Of a stretch of DNA of 64,000 bases, positions 32,320 to 42,647 are shown piece by piece (the stretch's first letter is position 1; each line of letters begins with the position of its first letter). This DNA is from Eunapius fragilis (taxonomy: Eukaryota > Porifera > Demospongiae > Spongillida > Spongillidae): assembly GCA_963681505.1 (NCBI GenBank), contig OY811977.1:3005925-3069924 (forward strand), given 5' to 3'. The position numbers and the translations under genes were made by a program. A model generated the notes under the pieces. It saw nothing but the letters and a program-made list of their open reading frames with translations, was not told the DNA's origin and did not search any database.

Positions 32320-35300
32320 CAAGGGCGTAGACAAGGGGGGGGGGGGCAGGGGGGGCTTTAGCCCCCACAAATATTTGCTGCAAAGTTATTAGAAGTTAGT
32401 AATAGTCAGTTAAGCTTTTTAATAGACCTTCTGCACCTTGTATTACGTCATTGTTTACCACGTCATCTAGCGAACACTGAGATGGTCCATATCAGTAGTC
32501 GCTAGGTAATGTTTACTTATCGTCGGAAGTAAATATCACGTAGCGATTACTGATATGGACCATATCAGTGTTCGCTACGTAATATCGATGACGTGACGTA
32601 AACAAGATGTAGGATACGAGTTGCAGAAGGACTATATACAGACGCATGCAGCAATGCGACACTCGCGCATTACATTTGTGCCACGCCATAACCATATAAC
32701 ATAATCAATTACATTACAAATAGCATTAAAGGGCACGACAGGCACATTTTACAAAAAAAAAAAAATGCAGCGTTCGATATCTCCACTCTAGGTATATTCA
32801 TGTACATGTAGCATTATTACTTAGATAAACCAAACATATCAATTCTGCTTTGGTTTCTTCCGATAAACTCATCTGCTATGTCAGTGATTGACAGTTTATC
32901 TGTACGATCTTTGTGCTCATGTAGAATCATGCACCAGTTAACTCTTTGCTGGCTCATTGTGGTGCGAAGCCATGTTTTTAACCACCTTAGAGCACTGAAA
33001 CTTCTTTCAGAAGTCGCGTTAGTCGCAGGTATGAGTAGAATAAGTTTGAGAATCTTAATCACTTCTGAAAAGTATTCCTTTTGTTCATGTGTCAATGTTT
33101 TAATGTACATAATAATTGACTGCAAGTTAAGCCTCTCAATGCCCGAACTTGATGTCAAAATGCGTAACTGCGTCGTAAGTCTGTCAGCACTATCAAAATC
33201 TGAACCATAAAATTCTATTATCTCTTGGATAAGTGGCTGCTTACTACCATCATCCAAAATTAATACAGACTCCAACTTCTGTAGCATCTGATACCCTCGC
33301 TGATTGAACCTATCGGTTATCGTTGTTGAAGCTGTATCTAATGCCTGGAAATAAATATGGCGGTAGTGATCCTCTGGAGAAATGTTTTGCTGTTCAGATA
33401 CACTGCTTCCTACTTCAAATCATCGAGGGACTTTTCTATGACGAGGAACTTCAGGAGGGCACACAAAATCATTTATGGATCGCCGCTTTTCAACATACTG
33501 CCAGAATAAACTGAATTGCTCATCTGTTCTTAATGACATTAACGCTGATAGTGTTAGTTGTACAAGTTTCTGCCCTTCGCATGCAGACATAAGTTTTGCT
33601 TGAAGTGAGCGTGATAGATTATCAGCCATACACAGAATCTTTCTACCTAATTCAAGAGCAAAGAAGAAGCCAAATTTCTCCATCTGAGAAGCAACTCCAA
33701 GTATTCTTGCTTTCATTTCAGTGTCAGTCGTTGCATTTTTAGCTGACTCCCATGTAAGTTGAAGCACTCTGTAGTTTTCAGATATTGAAGCCAATGCTTC
33801 TGCCTTCACAGTCCATCTAGTTGGACACAAAACATGAATGCCAGGACTATCATTCGAGATGTCATCCTTAATGGAGTTAAAAATTCCTTCTCGCTTTGGC
33901 GATTTCTTAATTAGTTTGGTAATCTCATAAACTGTATCCAGACAGTCTCCTATGATTTTTATAGCTTTCAAGGTATCTTGAGTTGCAAGATTCAAGCTAT
34001 GACCATAGCAATGTGAAAATAGGGCCCTTTTTTCACAACCAGTAATTCTTGTTGCAACACCTGATCGCACACCTGCCATATTACCAGCACCGTCGTAGCA
34101 TTGACCACGACAGTTGCTGATGTGTAAATTAAAGCGCAACAATGTATCCTGCAATACAGTCATGATGTAGGCTGCATCGGTACGTTCCAAATTGTAGAAA
34201 CCTAATGTATCCTCATGTACTTCAAGATTATCATCAACGTAACGTAAGCAAAATACCATTTGTTCAGTATTGGATGCATCTGTACATTCGTCAACCATAA
34301 TTGAGTACCACTTACCAGTCAACTCACCACATATGCTTCTTAGAATAGTCAAAGACATTATCTCCAAAATTTCATTCTGTATGTCTGGGCTTGTGAATTT
34401 GTCCTGTTTTTTATTCAAGAATTTGTGCAAGCCTTCATTATCTTCTGCTCGTAATCTGAGAAGCTGTACAAAATTGGAGTCTAATTCCCCGCTTTCGGTT
34501 GGATTTGATGTGCATGTCTTTTGATGTCCTCGCAATGCTAGTCCTTGTCTACCTAAAAAGCGGATAGTACCTATAATTACCGACAGCATTTTCATTTTTT
34601 TGTTTTCTACTTTTTCTAACGCATAACTGTCACACAACATCTCTCCAACATCTCTTGTTTTGGATACAAGCATTTGTACTGCTTCACGATGAGCAGCGGT
34701 GCACTCGTGTATTTCAAAACGTTCCAATCCTTTTTTCCAATTAAAAAAGCCTGCAGTTGAGAACGCATTGTCTCTATAAGCATTCATTGGTAAACGACGC
34801 TTTTCAGCTATCATGCAGTAGTAGCAAAACACTTTATCCGTGCTTTCTTCGTAATGAAGCCATTTGTGTTTTTCATACCATAAGGAGCAAAACGACCGTG
34901 TCTGCTGGCCAAACGCTCTTTTGGGAAATGGCTTCAAGATTGGCTGATGCGGGTTCTTTGGCTCCAGAGAAACAGGAACGGTCATTGAAATTGCATTTGA
35001 AGATTCCGCTTGACTAATTGATTGAGCATTATCAAGCGATGGAACAGACCTATCTTCTACGCTTCCAGCAGCAGGATTGTCGATTTGAAGATGACGACTA
35101 CCTGTATCCTAGAGGTTATCGTCATGAGCTGATTGAGTTGGAAGTGCACAGCTCTTTGATTTGTGTGTAGCAAGCCAGGAGAGCAACGACATCTTCTTCA
35201 CGAACGAAACCCACGTAAACACGCGCACGCAGAAGAAATAACCAGTCAAATTAATCAAAATGTTAATTTATTAATAAAAGTTAATAACTTAGCCCCCACA

Positions 35301-35326
35301 GACCAAAAAACTTGTCTACGCCCTTG
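32320..35326 (-). mobile_element. hAT transposon, 5 bp duplication, nearly complete
   Basis: CAAGGGCGTAGACAAG at 32320 is inverted as CTTGTCTACGCCCTTG ending at 35326. GAAAG flanks both ends (32315-32319 and 35327-35331). A 5 bp instead of 8 bp duplication fits the hAT5 group. The 3007 bp element carries a ZMYM1-like hAT transposase on the minus strand and sits inside the PIGN exon of the Pack-MULE. Confidence 0.85.
32817..35192 (-). pseudogene. hAT transposase, ZMYM1-like with TTF-type zinc finger, two stops
   Basis: A frame of 792 codons from the Met at 35192 is broken only by TAG at 35109-35111 (codon 28) and TGA near 33420-33422. The N-terminal part has a TTF-type zinc finger (WLHYEESTDKVFCYYC, then ECTAAHREAV). 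A hAT catalytic core follows with MVDECTDASNTEQMVF and GQCYDGAGNMAGVRSG. The C-terminal dimerisation region has LILLIPATNATSERSFSALR. Such proteins cut and paste hAT ends in the nucleus. With two stops the protein is probably not made whole. The open part 34985-33420 alone covers the zinc finger and most of the catalytic domain. Confidence 0.88.
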
Positions 35327-35613
35327 GAAAGGGTCTGAAGAGCAAGGGGAGAGAGCTGTTCTGTGTGCGCTCCGTCTTGACCCTAAGCTGCGTGGTACTC
35401 CTGCGTATCATACTATGCCTTCCCAATTGTCGTCTTTGCGAGCAGTCCGACACAGACTTTGCAGTGATACATTCCGCACTTAATTACACGATGACGACAC
35501 TTATGACGACACAATAATTGTATAACATTCAAAACAAGAAAGTATGCAGTAGCGGTGATGTAATCCATCCGCAGCTGTGGGGTGAGGGGCTGGGTACGAG
35601 ACTAGGTGAAACG

Positions 35614-36024
35614 ACCCGCATCTTGGTTGAACGCTATCTAAACTAGCTGCCAACAAATAAGGGGGAAAAAAACTTGGACAACTAGCCGGGGTGAAAGAAA
35701 CAACAGGACAGCAATGAGCAATTTGAAGGCATTATTTTTTCAAGCGAATGCATGTGTGGAAAACGATTACCACGTACGATAGCTATAGGTTGTGCTTTCG
35801 AAAGAATGGTCAGCTTAGAAAACTGAAACCAAGGCCTATAATTAATAATAATAAGTATATCCTCATAAAGTGCATATATGGGGTGGTATTTCTAAACGGG
35901 CTCAAATCGTTAATTTTAACTGCTACCAGGTTCACAGAAATTCGACTGAACAGCTGGGCTACCTACTTCCATTCATCGCGCAAGTCTTTGTCTTTCCTGG
36001 CGCACATCAAGAAGACGATCGATC
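35614..36024. other. No gene recognised
   Basis: Flank to the right of the Pack-MULE. It has short A and T runs and an AATAATAATAAG patch. Nothing else can be named. Confidence 0.5.
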
Positions 36025-36027
36025 CTA

Positions 36028-37259
36028 CACAGCGAAACCGCTATCCGGAGACGGGTTGCAACGGTACTCCGTCTCTATCGAACATGACGGACTTCTACGG
36101 AAATGTCACGGAAACGTTATGTGACGGTGCCCGTGTATGTGCAATGGTAATCGACGAACGCCACAGCACGGTACCGTCCACATAGTTATTGACGTCATGG
36201 TCACGTGATATAAGTCCCTCCTTTCAAAATGAGCGGCAAGCGACGTTACTGTCACCACTGTGGGGAATACGAGCGTAGATCTACATATCCTGAGTGCTTC
36301 AAAATCAGCAGATGTAACACACATACTGGTCTCCTGGGAGGTGTGGACCTTCATGGGCGTAGCTTCATCAGGTAAATGTGTCGGTAGGCGCCATTTTTGT
36401 TGTGTCGAACCCCTTTCTTTCGTCTACAGGAATAGGTTGTAACGCGAAAGTACGTGCTTTTCGTTATGTAAGTTGATGTCTGATACCTCTGCTTACCCTT
36501 TCCACGTCGTACTCTGGAGCGCCATGAGGTATGTCAATGTGTCCGTCACAAGTATGTAATTTTTTTGTAACAGATGAACGTTTGCTGGCAAGAGAGTTAT
36601 GCCTTTCGCATTACGGTATACTCTTTCCAATCTGTAAGTTGTTGTATTATTGTTGGGCTTATGATTTTTGTTTCCTCGCTTACAGTGCCTTTCCGCGAAG
36701 TTACTTTGTTTGTCTTTGGAGCGCAATGAGGTATGTGCAAAATAATCTCTTTTTCTGATGATGATGACGAGAGAGTTGTGTACTGTCGTACAGGTTTCAC
36801 GCCCGTGTCATCAATACCGCAATTGTGTTTAAGCAAGTACTTCGTGTGGTTCTCATCCGATAATCATATCTTTCAACAGGACAGAATCCTACCAGTACAG
36901 TTGTTTTGTACATCAATACGTACAGAGACCAAGCAAAATACTTGCGTTTCCCTTTCGTACATCCTATGTATTTGTATTTTCAAAACTGCTTCAGAATCTG
37001 AGAAAGTTGCATGTGATGGTGTGGTGCTGCATGGATAGAAGCAGCGCGGTTGCCTAAAACCCAACCTTACGTACCGACGGTACGACACGGTAAAAAGTAT
37101 AAATGACGTGAAGGAGTGACGGGGAAAGAGACGTTACCGTCCACTCTCAGTCCACAGACGGCCCGTTGAAATTGATTTCAACGGTATCCGCCTACATCAA
37201 AGAGACGGGTAAGGTCACGTGATGAGACGTTACCGTGTCCATGTAACGGTTTCGCTGTG
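36028..37259. mobile_element. DNA transposon candidate with CACAGCGAAACCG ends and CTA duplication
   Basis: CACAGCGAAACCG at 36028-36040 is exactly inverted at 37247-37259. CTA flanks both sides (36025-36027 and 37260-37262). The 1232 bp interior has a short frame starting at 36229 (MSGKRRYCHHCGEY) that looks like one half of a zinc-binding motif. A 3 bp duplication fits PIF/Harbinger or Academ-like elements. The superfamily is not established. Confidence 0.55.
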
Positions 37260-37403
37260 CTACGCATACTAGCTTATACGCAACCTTCTAAGATCGGCCC
37301 CGAGCTATATAGCCCTGAGGAAATAATCCTCAAGGAATGCACTTATTTGGCACGAGAATTAATCATGCATGCATGGATACTGATAGTTCATTCATATATA
37401 ATT

Positions 37404-37702
37404 ACAAGTAAATAAAAACATTCTCTCTTAGAAAGTTGGTGGGATATAAGTTTTGCAAGCAAATAGTATACTGGTGTAAAAAGCAAGGAAACAAGTTTTA
37501 TCAGAAGGGAAAATGTAATAGTCCTATATTTAGCACACTTCGACTAAGGTATAATTTTATGCTGTTTCTGTGCTAAATATAGGACTATTACATTTTCCCT
37601 TCTGATAAAATTTGTCTCCTTGCTTTTTACACCGGTATACTATTTGCCTGCAAAACCTATATCCCACCAACTTTCTAAGAGAGAATGTTTTAATTTACTT
37701 GT
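37404..37702. repeat. Fold-back element FB3
   Basis: The arms of about 134 bp start ACAAGTAAAT and end with its inverse, with about six mismatches. The loop lies between TTTAGCACA and TGTGCTAAATA. Shared family parts are AACATTCTC, GAAAGTTGGTGGGATATA and GGTGTAAAAA. Confidence 0.92.
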
Positions 37703-37811
37703 TTCCTTAATTTTTTTAACACACAAATAGGTACTTTTGCTTAATTAGACTTAACAAGACCGTATATAGGCTTTTAGGCTTTTGTGGATCAAAGCCTAAA
37801 ATCGACTATGG

Positions 37812-38110
37812 CGAGTCCTCCAGCAAATTCTAAAGCTATTGGTGCAATTTTCATTGCTTAAAAGTGTTCCTGTCCCGAGTTATGAGTTCCCAAGAAGAAG
37901 CAGACGACCCGCCCATTATTTTTGGAAGGGGAACGAGGACAGCAGTATTTTTCGTTCTCGACAACCACACGGTTCAACGACGTGAACAAAAACGGAACTA
38001 CTCAGTTTTGACTTCTAGATCGATTGCCGCAACAAGTTAGACGATCCGATCGTCGGGAGCGACGCTACGCAGGGTCGCGGGATTTAAATTTAATTCATAG
38101 TCGGGGTCAA
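37812..38110 (+). promoter_or_regulatory. Helitron-like upstream region in front of the ATPase gene
   Basis: This stretch aligns with 48505-48840, the region upstream of the minus-strand Helitron. Shared parts in order are AAATTCTAAAGC, TTCCTRTCC..GAGTTAT, AGACGAC, GGRACGAGG, CTTCT..TCGAT, and GGGTCGCG..TTAAA..GGGTCAA. It ends about 90 bp before the ATPase ATG and may carry its promoter. Confidence 0.6.
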
Positions 38111-38119
38111 AACCTATAT

Positions 38120-38153
38120 GGAAGTCTCTAGCGAGACTTCCGATATATAATAT
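38120..38153 (+). promoter_or_regulatory. Palindrome and TATA-like box upstream of the ATPase
   Basis: GGAAGTCTC, TAGC, GAGACTTCC form a perfect 9 bp inverted repeat with a 4 bp loop (38120-38141). It is followed two bases later by TATATAATATA (38144-38153), about 45 bp before the ATG. This looks like a core promoter with an operator-like site, but it is unproven. Confidence 0.4.
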
Positions 38154-38197
38154 AGCTCTGTTATAAATTTCAGTCAGTCCAGCTATACGCTTAATGA

Positions 38198-39736
38198 ATG
38201 ATGCTACGCCTGGTGAGAAGCACGCTGTTCATTAGGAACAAACTTGCGATCTTCTTTGTGAAACAACGGTTGTTGGCGTGGAGATGCAATGCGAACCTAA
38301 AACTATATATGAAGTGCAACTTGTTCGACATAACGAAAAAGCTCCGCTTCTCTCCAAAAATGATTAAAAGAAAAGATGTCTATTTGGAACAAGCTTTTGC
38401 AACGGCGGGCAAGGGTTTTGTTTTTGGAGGTTTTGTTTTAGGCTTGGTACCCGCATTTGCTTTGGCTGCAAAAAGCTGGTACGATATCAGTACAAAGGTG
38501 AAAGAAAGGTTTGAAGATCCTGAACGTCCTTATCATAGGAGAACTAAACACCATGATCATTATATTGCAAGAGATGAGGTAAACAATGAGGTGAAAAAAG
38601 CATTTGTGGGGCAAACCGATACGTTGGGATTGGTTGGCATTATCTTTGGACCTACAGGGACTGGAAAGTCAGCTGTAGTAAGGAATGTGTGCCGAGATGC
38701 GGCCGAGGCGGGTCAAGGCGTTGTTTATATTGACATTGGATCTCACTGCCAATTAGCATATCAGCTGGCAGAAGCATGTGGGTTACCTGTGGAACAACGT
38801 AATTGGTACGATGGATTGGCATCAAGATTTTTTCCCGATTGGAAGATGGCCTTAAAACTTCCAGAGAATGATGAAGATGCACTGGCATATGTCATTACAG
38901 CTATCGCCAGTGGATGTAGGAAGTACAAGGATAAACATGGCCACGTTCCAACCCTTTTTATTGACGGTGCTGAAATTCTTGCCGATCAAAACAATCAATT
39001 GTTTGAAAGCTTAGTTATGTGGGCAATAAAGTGTGCCAATGATAACGTCCTTCAGATCGTTTTGGTTAGCAGCGACTCGCACATCTTGCACGCTTTGGAT
39101 GTACATTCCATCAAGTGTCGGTTGGATAATCTCATTGAGATCGAAGATGTTCCAGAGGAAGCGACTGTGAAGCTAATGACAGAGAAGTTTAAGATGCCAG
39201 AGTATTTAGCTAAAAAAATATACAACGTTACAGGCGGGCGTCTTACCGATGTACACAAAGCTGTGTCAATGTGGATGAATAAGAAAGAAGCCGCAACCAA
39301 TAATATACATGAAAAGGATAAGGCACTTGAAGAGTCATGGATGAATACTTTAGTGGATGAAATTGAGACCCTGTTCTCTCTGGAAATGGAGCAAGCCTTT
39401 TTAAAAGCATTTTGCAATTCTACGCAGAGAGAATTGGAACTTAAAAAGGCTATCTTAACCGATAGCTTAGCTCTCAACAATGGAGCGGTTGATGCACAAA
39501 AAGACTCATCTGGAATTGCCAAGCCTCTAAAACCTCCAACGGTGGAGGATATACAAAGGAATATGGTAAAAAAATTCGAAAAGGATAAAATTTCTGCATC
39601 ACAGGTAATGAGTGCCATTCTTCAGCTCGTAGACAATTACTTATTAAGGATCACAAAACAACGAACATTGCGCTGTTACAATAGGACAGCTCAAAAGGTA
39701 TTGAAACAGATGTGCTCGCAGCTTGAAGAACATTGA
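38198..39736 (+). CDS. Intact single-exon P-loop ATPase with a membrane segment, function unknown
   Basis: An uninterrupted frame of 512 codons without introns. Residues 1-55 are basic and partly hydrophobic. Residues about 73-92 (GFVFGGFVLGLVPAFALAAK) form a likely membrane helix. Walker A is GPTGTGKS at 151-158 and Walker B is TLFIDGAE at 252-259. LVSSD near 294 may be sensor 1. The fold looks like an AAA+/STAND ATPase of the archaeal-ATPase type, with a helical C-terminal region. The first Met at 38198 has an adjoining second Met; the Met at residue 55 is an alternative start that keeps the membrane helix. The intronless form and Helitron-like upstream DNA suggest it belongs to a mobile element, though a host gene is possible. 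I do not know its substrate. Confidence 0.75.
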   Translation: MMLRLVRSTLFIRNKLAIFFVKQRLLAWRCNANLKLYMKCNLFDITKKLRFSPKMIKRKDVYLEQAFATAGKGFVFGGFVLGLVPAFALAAKSWYDISTKVKERFEDPERPYHRRTKHHDHYIARDEVNNEVKKAFVGQTDTLGLVGIIFGPTGTGKSAVVRNVCRDAAEAGQGVVYIDIGSHCQLAYQLAEACGLPVEQRNWYDGLASRFFPDWKMALKLPENDEDALAYVITAIASGCRKYKDKHGHVPTLFIDGAEILADQNNQLFESLVMWAIKCANDNVLQIVLVSSDSHILHALDVHSIKCRLDNLIEIEDVPEEATVKLMTEKFKMPEYLAKKIYNVTGGRLTDVHKAVSMWMNKKEAATNNIHEKDKALEESWMNTLVDEIETLFSLEMEQAFLKAFCNSTQRELELKKAILTDSLALNNGAVDAQKDSSGIAKPLKPPTVEDIQRNMVKKFEKDKISASQVMSAILQLVDNYLLRITKQRTLRCYNRTAQKVLKQMCSQLEEH

Positions 39737-40330
39737 CCATCGGAAACCATGCAGTGTTCCGTCACAGGGTCAGTTGAGTGACTTAATTATCCTCTGATAG
39801 CTTGTATTCTTATAGCTCTGTGCATGGAATGGTTTCCGAGAACTAGAAAATGATACTTCATGCATCGCTTCACGCATGTATACAACTGCATCTATGGAGC
39901 GTTCTATGAGATTTTGATAACAGTGGATTTATGTTTATAACACTAAAACCCAAAAAACTATTATATCTTCCGAACTATTACACAGTGTAAAAGGCATTGT
40001 TATACAGTACTGTATAACGTGTATATTCTTCTGTTATCCACACGTTATATACATGCATGTTATACACTTCAGTATAACATTGCGTATTGGGACGCTATAC
40101 ACAGGTGTGTATAACAATAAAAGTATAACACCGAGTATAACAGAAGTATAACATTGAGTATACCTATGTATAACAACGCAGTATAACACACTCGTGATAT
40201 TCATAATCCTCGTTTCCAAGCAACATAAAAATGGGAAACCACAACTTTTGATAAAGTAACATATCCAAAGTCCACGCATGATGCAGTTAGCATAAAAGTA
40301 GTTCTTTGTGGATGCCACATCTGCTCCCTT
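39737..40330. repeat. ATPase 3' flank with clustered GTATAACA motifs
   Basis: From about 39995 to 40195 the motif TATAAC, often GTATAACA, recurs roughly ten times at 10-25 bp spacing, together with inverted GTTATAC copies. A similar cluster lies at 48930-48990. No gene is seen. Confidence 0.7.
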
Positions 40331-41116
40331 GTCCAGTGTGTAGAGAAATGCACCCACCTCCTGTTGGCAAATGACCTGTGTGATATTCTACACTATGCAC
40401 CGAACAGTACCAGTAAACTAACCAGCACATTGACGATGAAATCAGAAAGCACCAGGTACTCTTATAACACACCATGGTGGTCATCCTGTACTTGTAAGGG
40501 AGGCAACATGACCTATGTAATATTAATATTCTAGTGCACATCACATAGCAGAGCATGCAGTGGCCATTGAACTAACCATGCATCAGCAAGATGTCAAAAG
40601 CACCATAAACTCTAAAGCCACCATGGTGGACATCCTGCAACACTTGGCTTCAATCTATGTGATATTCCAAACGTTGCACACCATACACCAAGCATCACCC
40701 ATTGAACTTACCATACAACATTGCCAAGACATCACAAGCACCATGCACTCTACAGATACCATGTTGGACATCCTGTAAGAAAGGCAACACTTGGCTTCAA
40801 CCTGTGTGATATTCTAAATGTTGCAAACCATACACAAAGCAAACTTTACCCACTTAGAGGACACTATAGTAGGCATCCTGAAAGAGAGACAACACTTGGA
40901 TTCAAACATGTTGTACATCATACACAAAGCAGCACCATTTAACTTACAAGATGTCAAAAGAACCATGCACTCTAAGGACACCATGTTGGACATCCTGTAA
41001 GAAAGGCAACACTTGGCTTCAAACAATTGCAACCTGTGTGATATTCTAAATGTTGCACATCATACATGTCATAGCAGTACCCATTGAACTTACCACACAT
41101 TGCCAAGATATAAGAA
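40331..41116. repeat. Tandem repeat block, unit about 110-150 bp, part 1
   Basis: Imperfect units share ACATCCTGTAAGAAAGGCAA, ACTTGGCTTCAA, TGTGATATTCTAAATGTTGC and CATTGAACTTACCA. At least four units are seen. The array is broken at 41117 by a hAT element and resumes at 42342. Short frames here are not convincing genes. Confidence 0.8.
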
Positions 41117-42336
41117 CATGGGCGTCAGAAGGTGTTTAACATATAGGTCCGGCAAATGAATGAATAAGTACAGTGGGCGGAGATACTTAATAGTGGGCGG
41201 AACCACTACTGGGATACCTTTCACGACGCCAAATGGAAAAGTTGTTGTCTGTATTAGACAACCCAAGGGGCATCCATGCATCCCTCTCACCCAGCTAAGG
41301 CGTATGAAGGAGCGCTGCAAAAGGCCACACAGGGGTCTGGGGCGGAGCCCAGAAGCTTTGCAAGTAGTGCATTATTAATGTCTAGAAACATATGACTATT
41401 CAAATACTCGTAAAATAAGCTAATACAAGTTAAGGTTAAGTAATGTATTAACGCACTTGGAGAGTTTATTCATTATAATTCTCTGGACACCATGCACGCA
41501 AGTTAATGTATGCATGCAAATACACGCACCCAACCGTTATAGATATTACATCCCTCCCTCCTGGACATTCACAAGAAGGTAGTAGATCAGACTGAGGGAG
41601 GGCTGAACTCCAGTCTAAGTAAAAAATGTGTTTATTACAAAAACTACGTGATGCAAACAAATGCTTGCTGCACTTGTAACCTTATAAGTACATACGACGC
41701 AACCGTGACTGTTGTGATTTCTCATGCAAAAACACATTATTCAGACGACTTCACTAATGCATCATTCCAGTACTCCCATGAGAACAGGCCTATAGGAATG
41801 TGCAACGTAGTACACCAAGTTAAAAATGCCAGCCACTTCACTTCTCCGGCCTTTTGCCAGTTCAAAATACGTATGGGTTTTTACAATTAACTGTACGTGC
41901 GAGGATTACACAATGGACACACAAGATATGCTGATACTCCCACGTGCAAGGGTTGAAACATGTTTATGACAAAGTGCATGTCAGTTGTATATAACATTAT
42001 TGCACTGACTTGCATGATGATGTATATGATTTTTATAATCCACACAACTCACAGCATAAAGTTATGATCGCGTTGGAATGCTGTATATCTATATACATAT
42101 ACAATATCATTAGAAGAAAACATTCATTTGTGATAATGCTCAGATAACAACTGCCGCTTCAACTACTGCTAGCTAGGATGACCATAAACTAATAATTGCT
42201 GAATAGGGGGCCAGCCGGGGCCTGTCCGTAAATGATGCCCCCCCTCCCACCGCTTCTATTAGGATAATAAAACAAATTTATTTTTAATATTGGTCCGGCG
42301 GCTGCCGGACCTGCCGGACCGGTTCCGACGCCCGTG
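41117..42336. mobile_element. hAT-type non-autonomous element with 5 bp duplication
   Basis: CATGGGCGTCAGAA at 41117 faces TTCCGACGCCCGTG ending at 42336, matching at 12 of 14 positions. AAGAA flanks both ends (41112-41116 and 42337-42341), and the tandem repeat on each side is continuous once it is removed. The right end also has local GGTCCGGC/GCCGGACC palindromes. The 1220 bp interior has no transposase that I can see. Confidence 0.8.
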
Positions 42337-42341
42337 AAGAA

Positions 42342-42450
42342 GCACTATGCACAGTGAGGCCACTTTTATGGTCACCTGTAAGAAAGGCAACACTTGGCTT
42401 CAAACAACCTATGCAATGTTGCACATCATACACAAAAAGGCGAAGAAGAC
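42342..42450. repeat. Tandem repeat block, part 2
   Basis: This resumes the 40.3-41.1 kb repeat: CACCTGTAAGAAAGGCAACA, CTTGGCTTCAAAC and TGTTGCACATCATACACA match units of part 1. Confidence 0.8.
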
Positions 42451-42647
42451 AACATACCTGCAGAACAACATAATAGGTCACAGGTGTATTGAAAAGATGC
42501 GCATACCAAAACTGTTAACGTACATGCACACTAAACTCTGTGGGCTTCCGCAATTAGATGCACTTACGCTCAGCAACTGGGTAGCAAGATACAAAATTGA
42601 CATCGTACATAATTATTGACTTGTTGACCTGAAGAAATCATGAAGTA

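Larger units (their letters stand above)
31426..35334 (-). pseudogene. PIGN: Captured PIGN-like exon (GPI ethanolamine phosphate transferase 1), split by two insertions
   Basis: On the minus strand a TCTTCAG acceptor precedes the exon start near 35334. The exon continues at 32314-32004 and 31583-31426, interrupted by the hAT and the MITE. It reads LLPAELSKRMAEIDTL, LITLCKEGMRYYHTYHRLPL, KVAVTAGFVGWLACVL, YYWYSSVGPICVGAEAAF and, past the MITE, LKGTVHLVGVVVGLEALVMS with FYREVLSAVLVVV. These are the linker and transmembrane helices of PIGN, an ER enzyme that adds ethanolamine phosphate to the first mannose of GPI anchors. The reading stays open apart from the insertions. Its position inside MULE ends argues for a captured copy, not the working gene. 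The identification rests on recalled family similarity. Confidence 0.65.
31181..35604. mobile_element. Pack-MULE carrying a PIGN exon, itself hit by two hAT elements
   Basis: The end TAGTCTCGTACCCAG at 31181 continues through CCACAGCTGCGGATGGATTA. It is inverted at 35604, giving inverted repeats of about 60 bp. GGTGAAACG is duplicated at 31172-31180 and 35605-35613. The 9 bp duplication and long inverted ends mark a Mutator-like element. Inside is a PIGN-like exon with part of its upstream intron, plus two later insertions: hAT 32320-35326 and MITE 31584-32003. Without these the element would be about 1 kb. It contains no Mutator transposase, so it must depend on another copy. Confidence 0.85.

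Noticed and set aside
31426-35334. The PIGN exon as part of a working native gene
   Set aside because: It lies inside MULE ends with a target duplication, is split by two insertions, and no neighbouring PIGN exons were recognised. This stays open until the parent locus is found.
40331-42450. CRISPR-like array
   Set aside because: The units are long, diverged and without constant-length spacers, and the DNA is eukaryotic with introns and transposons.
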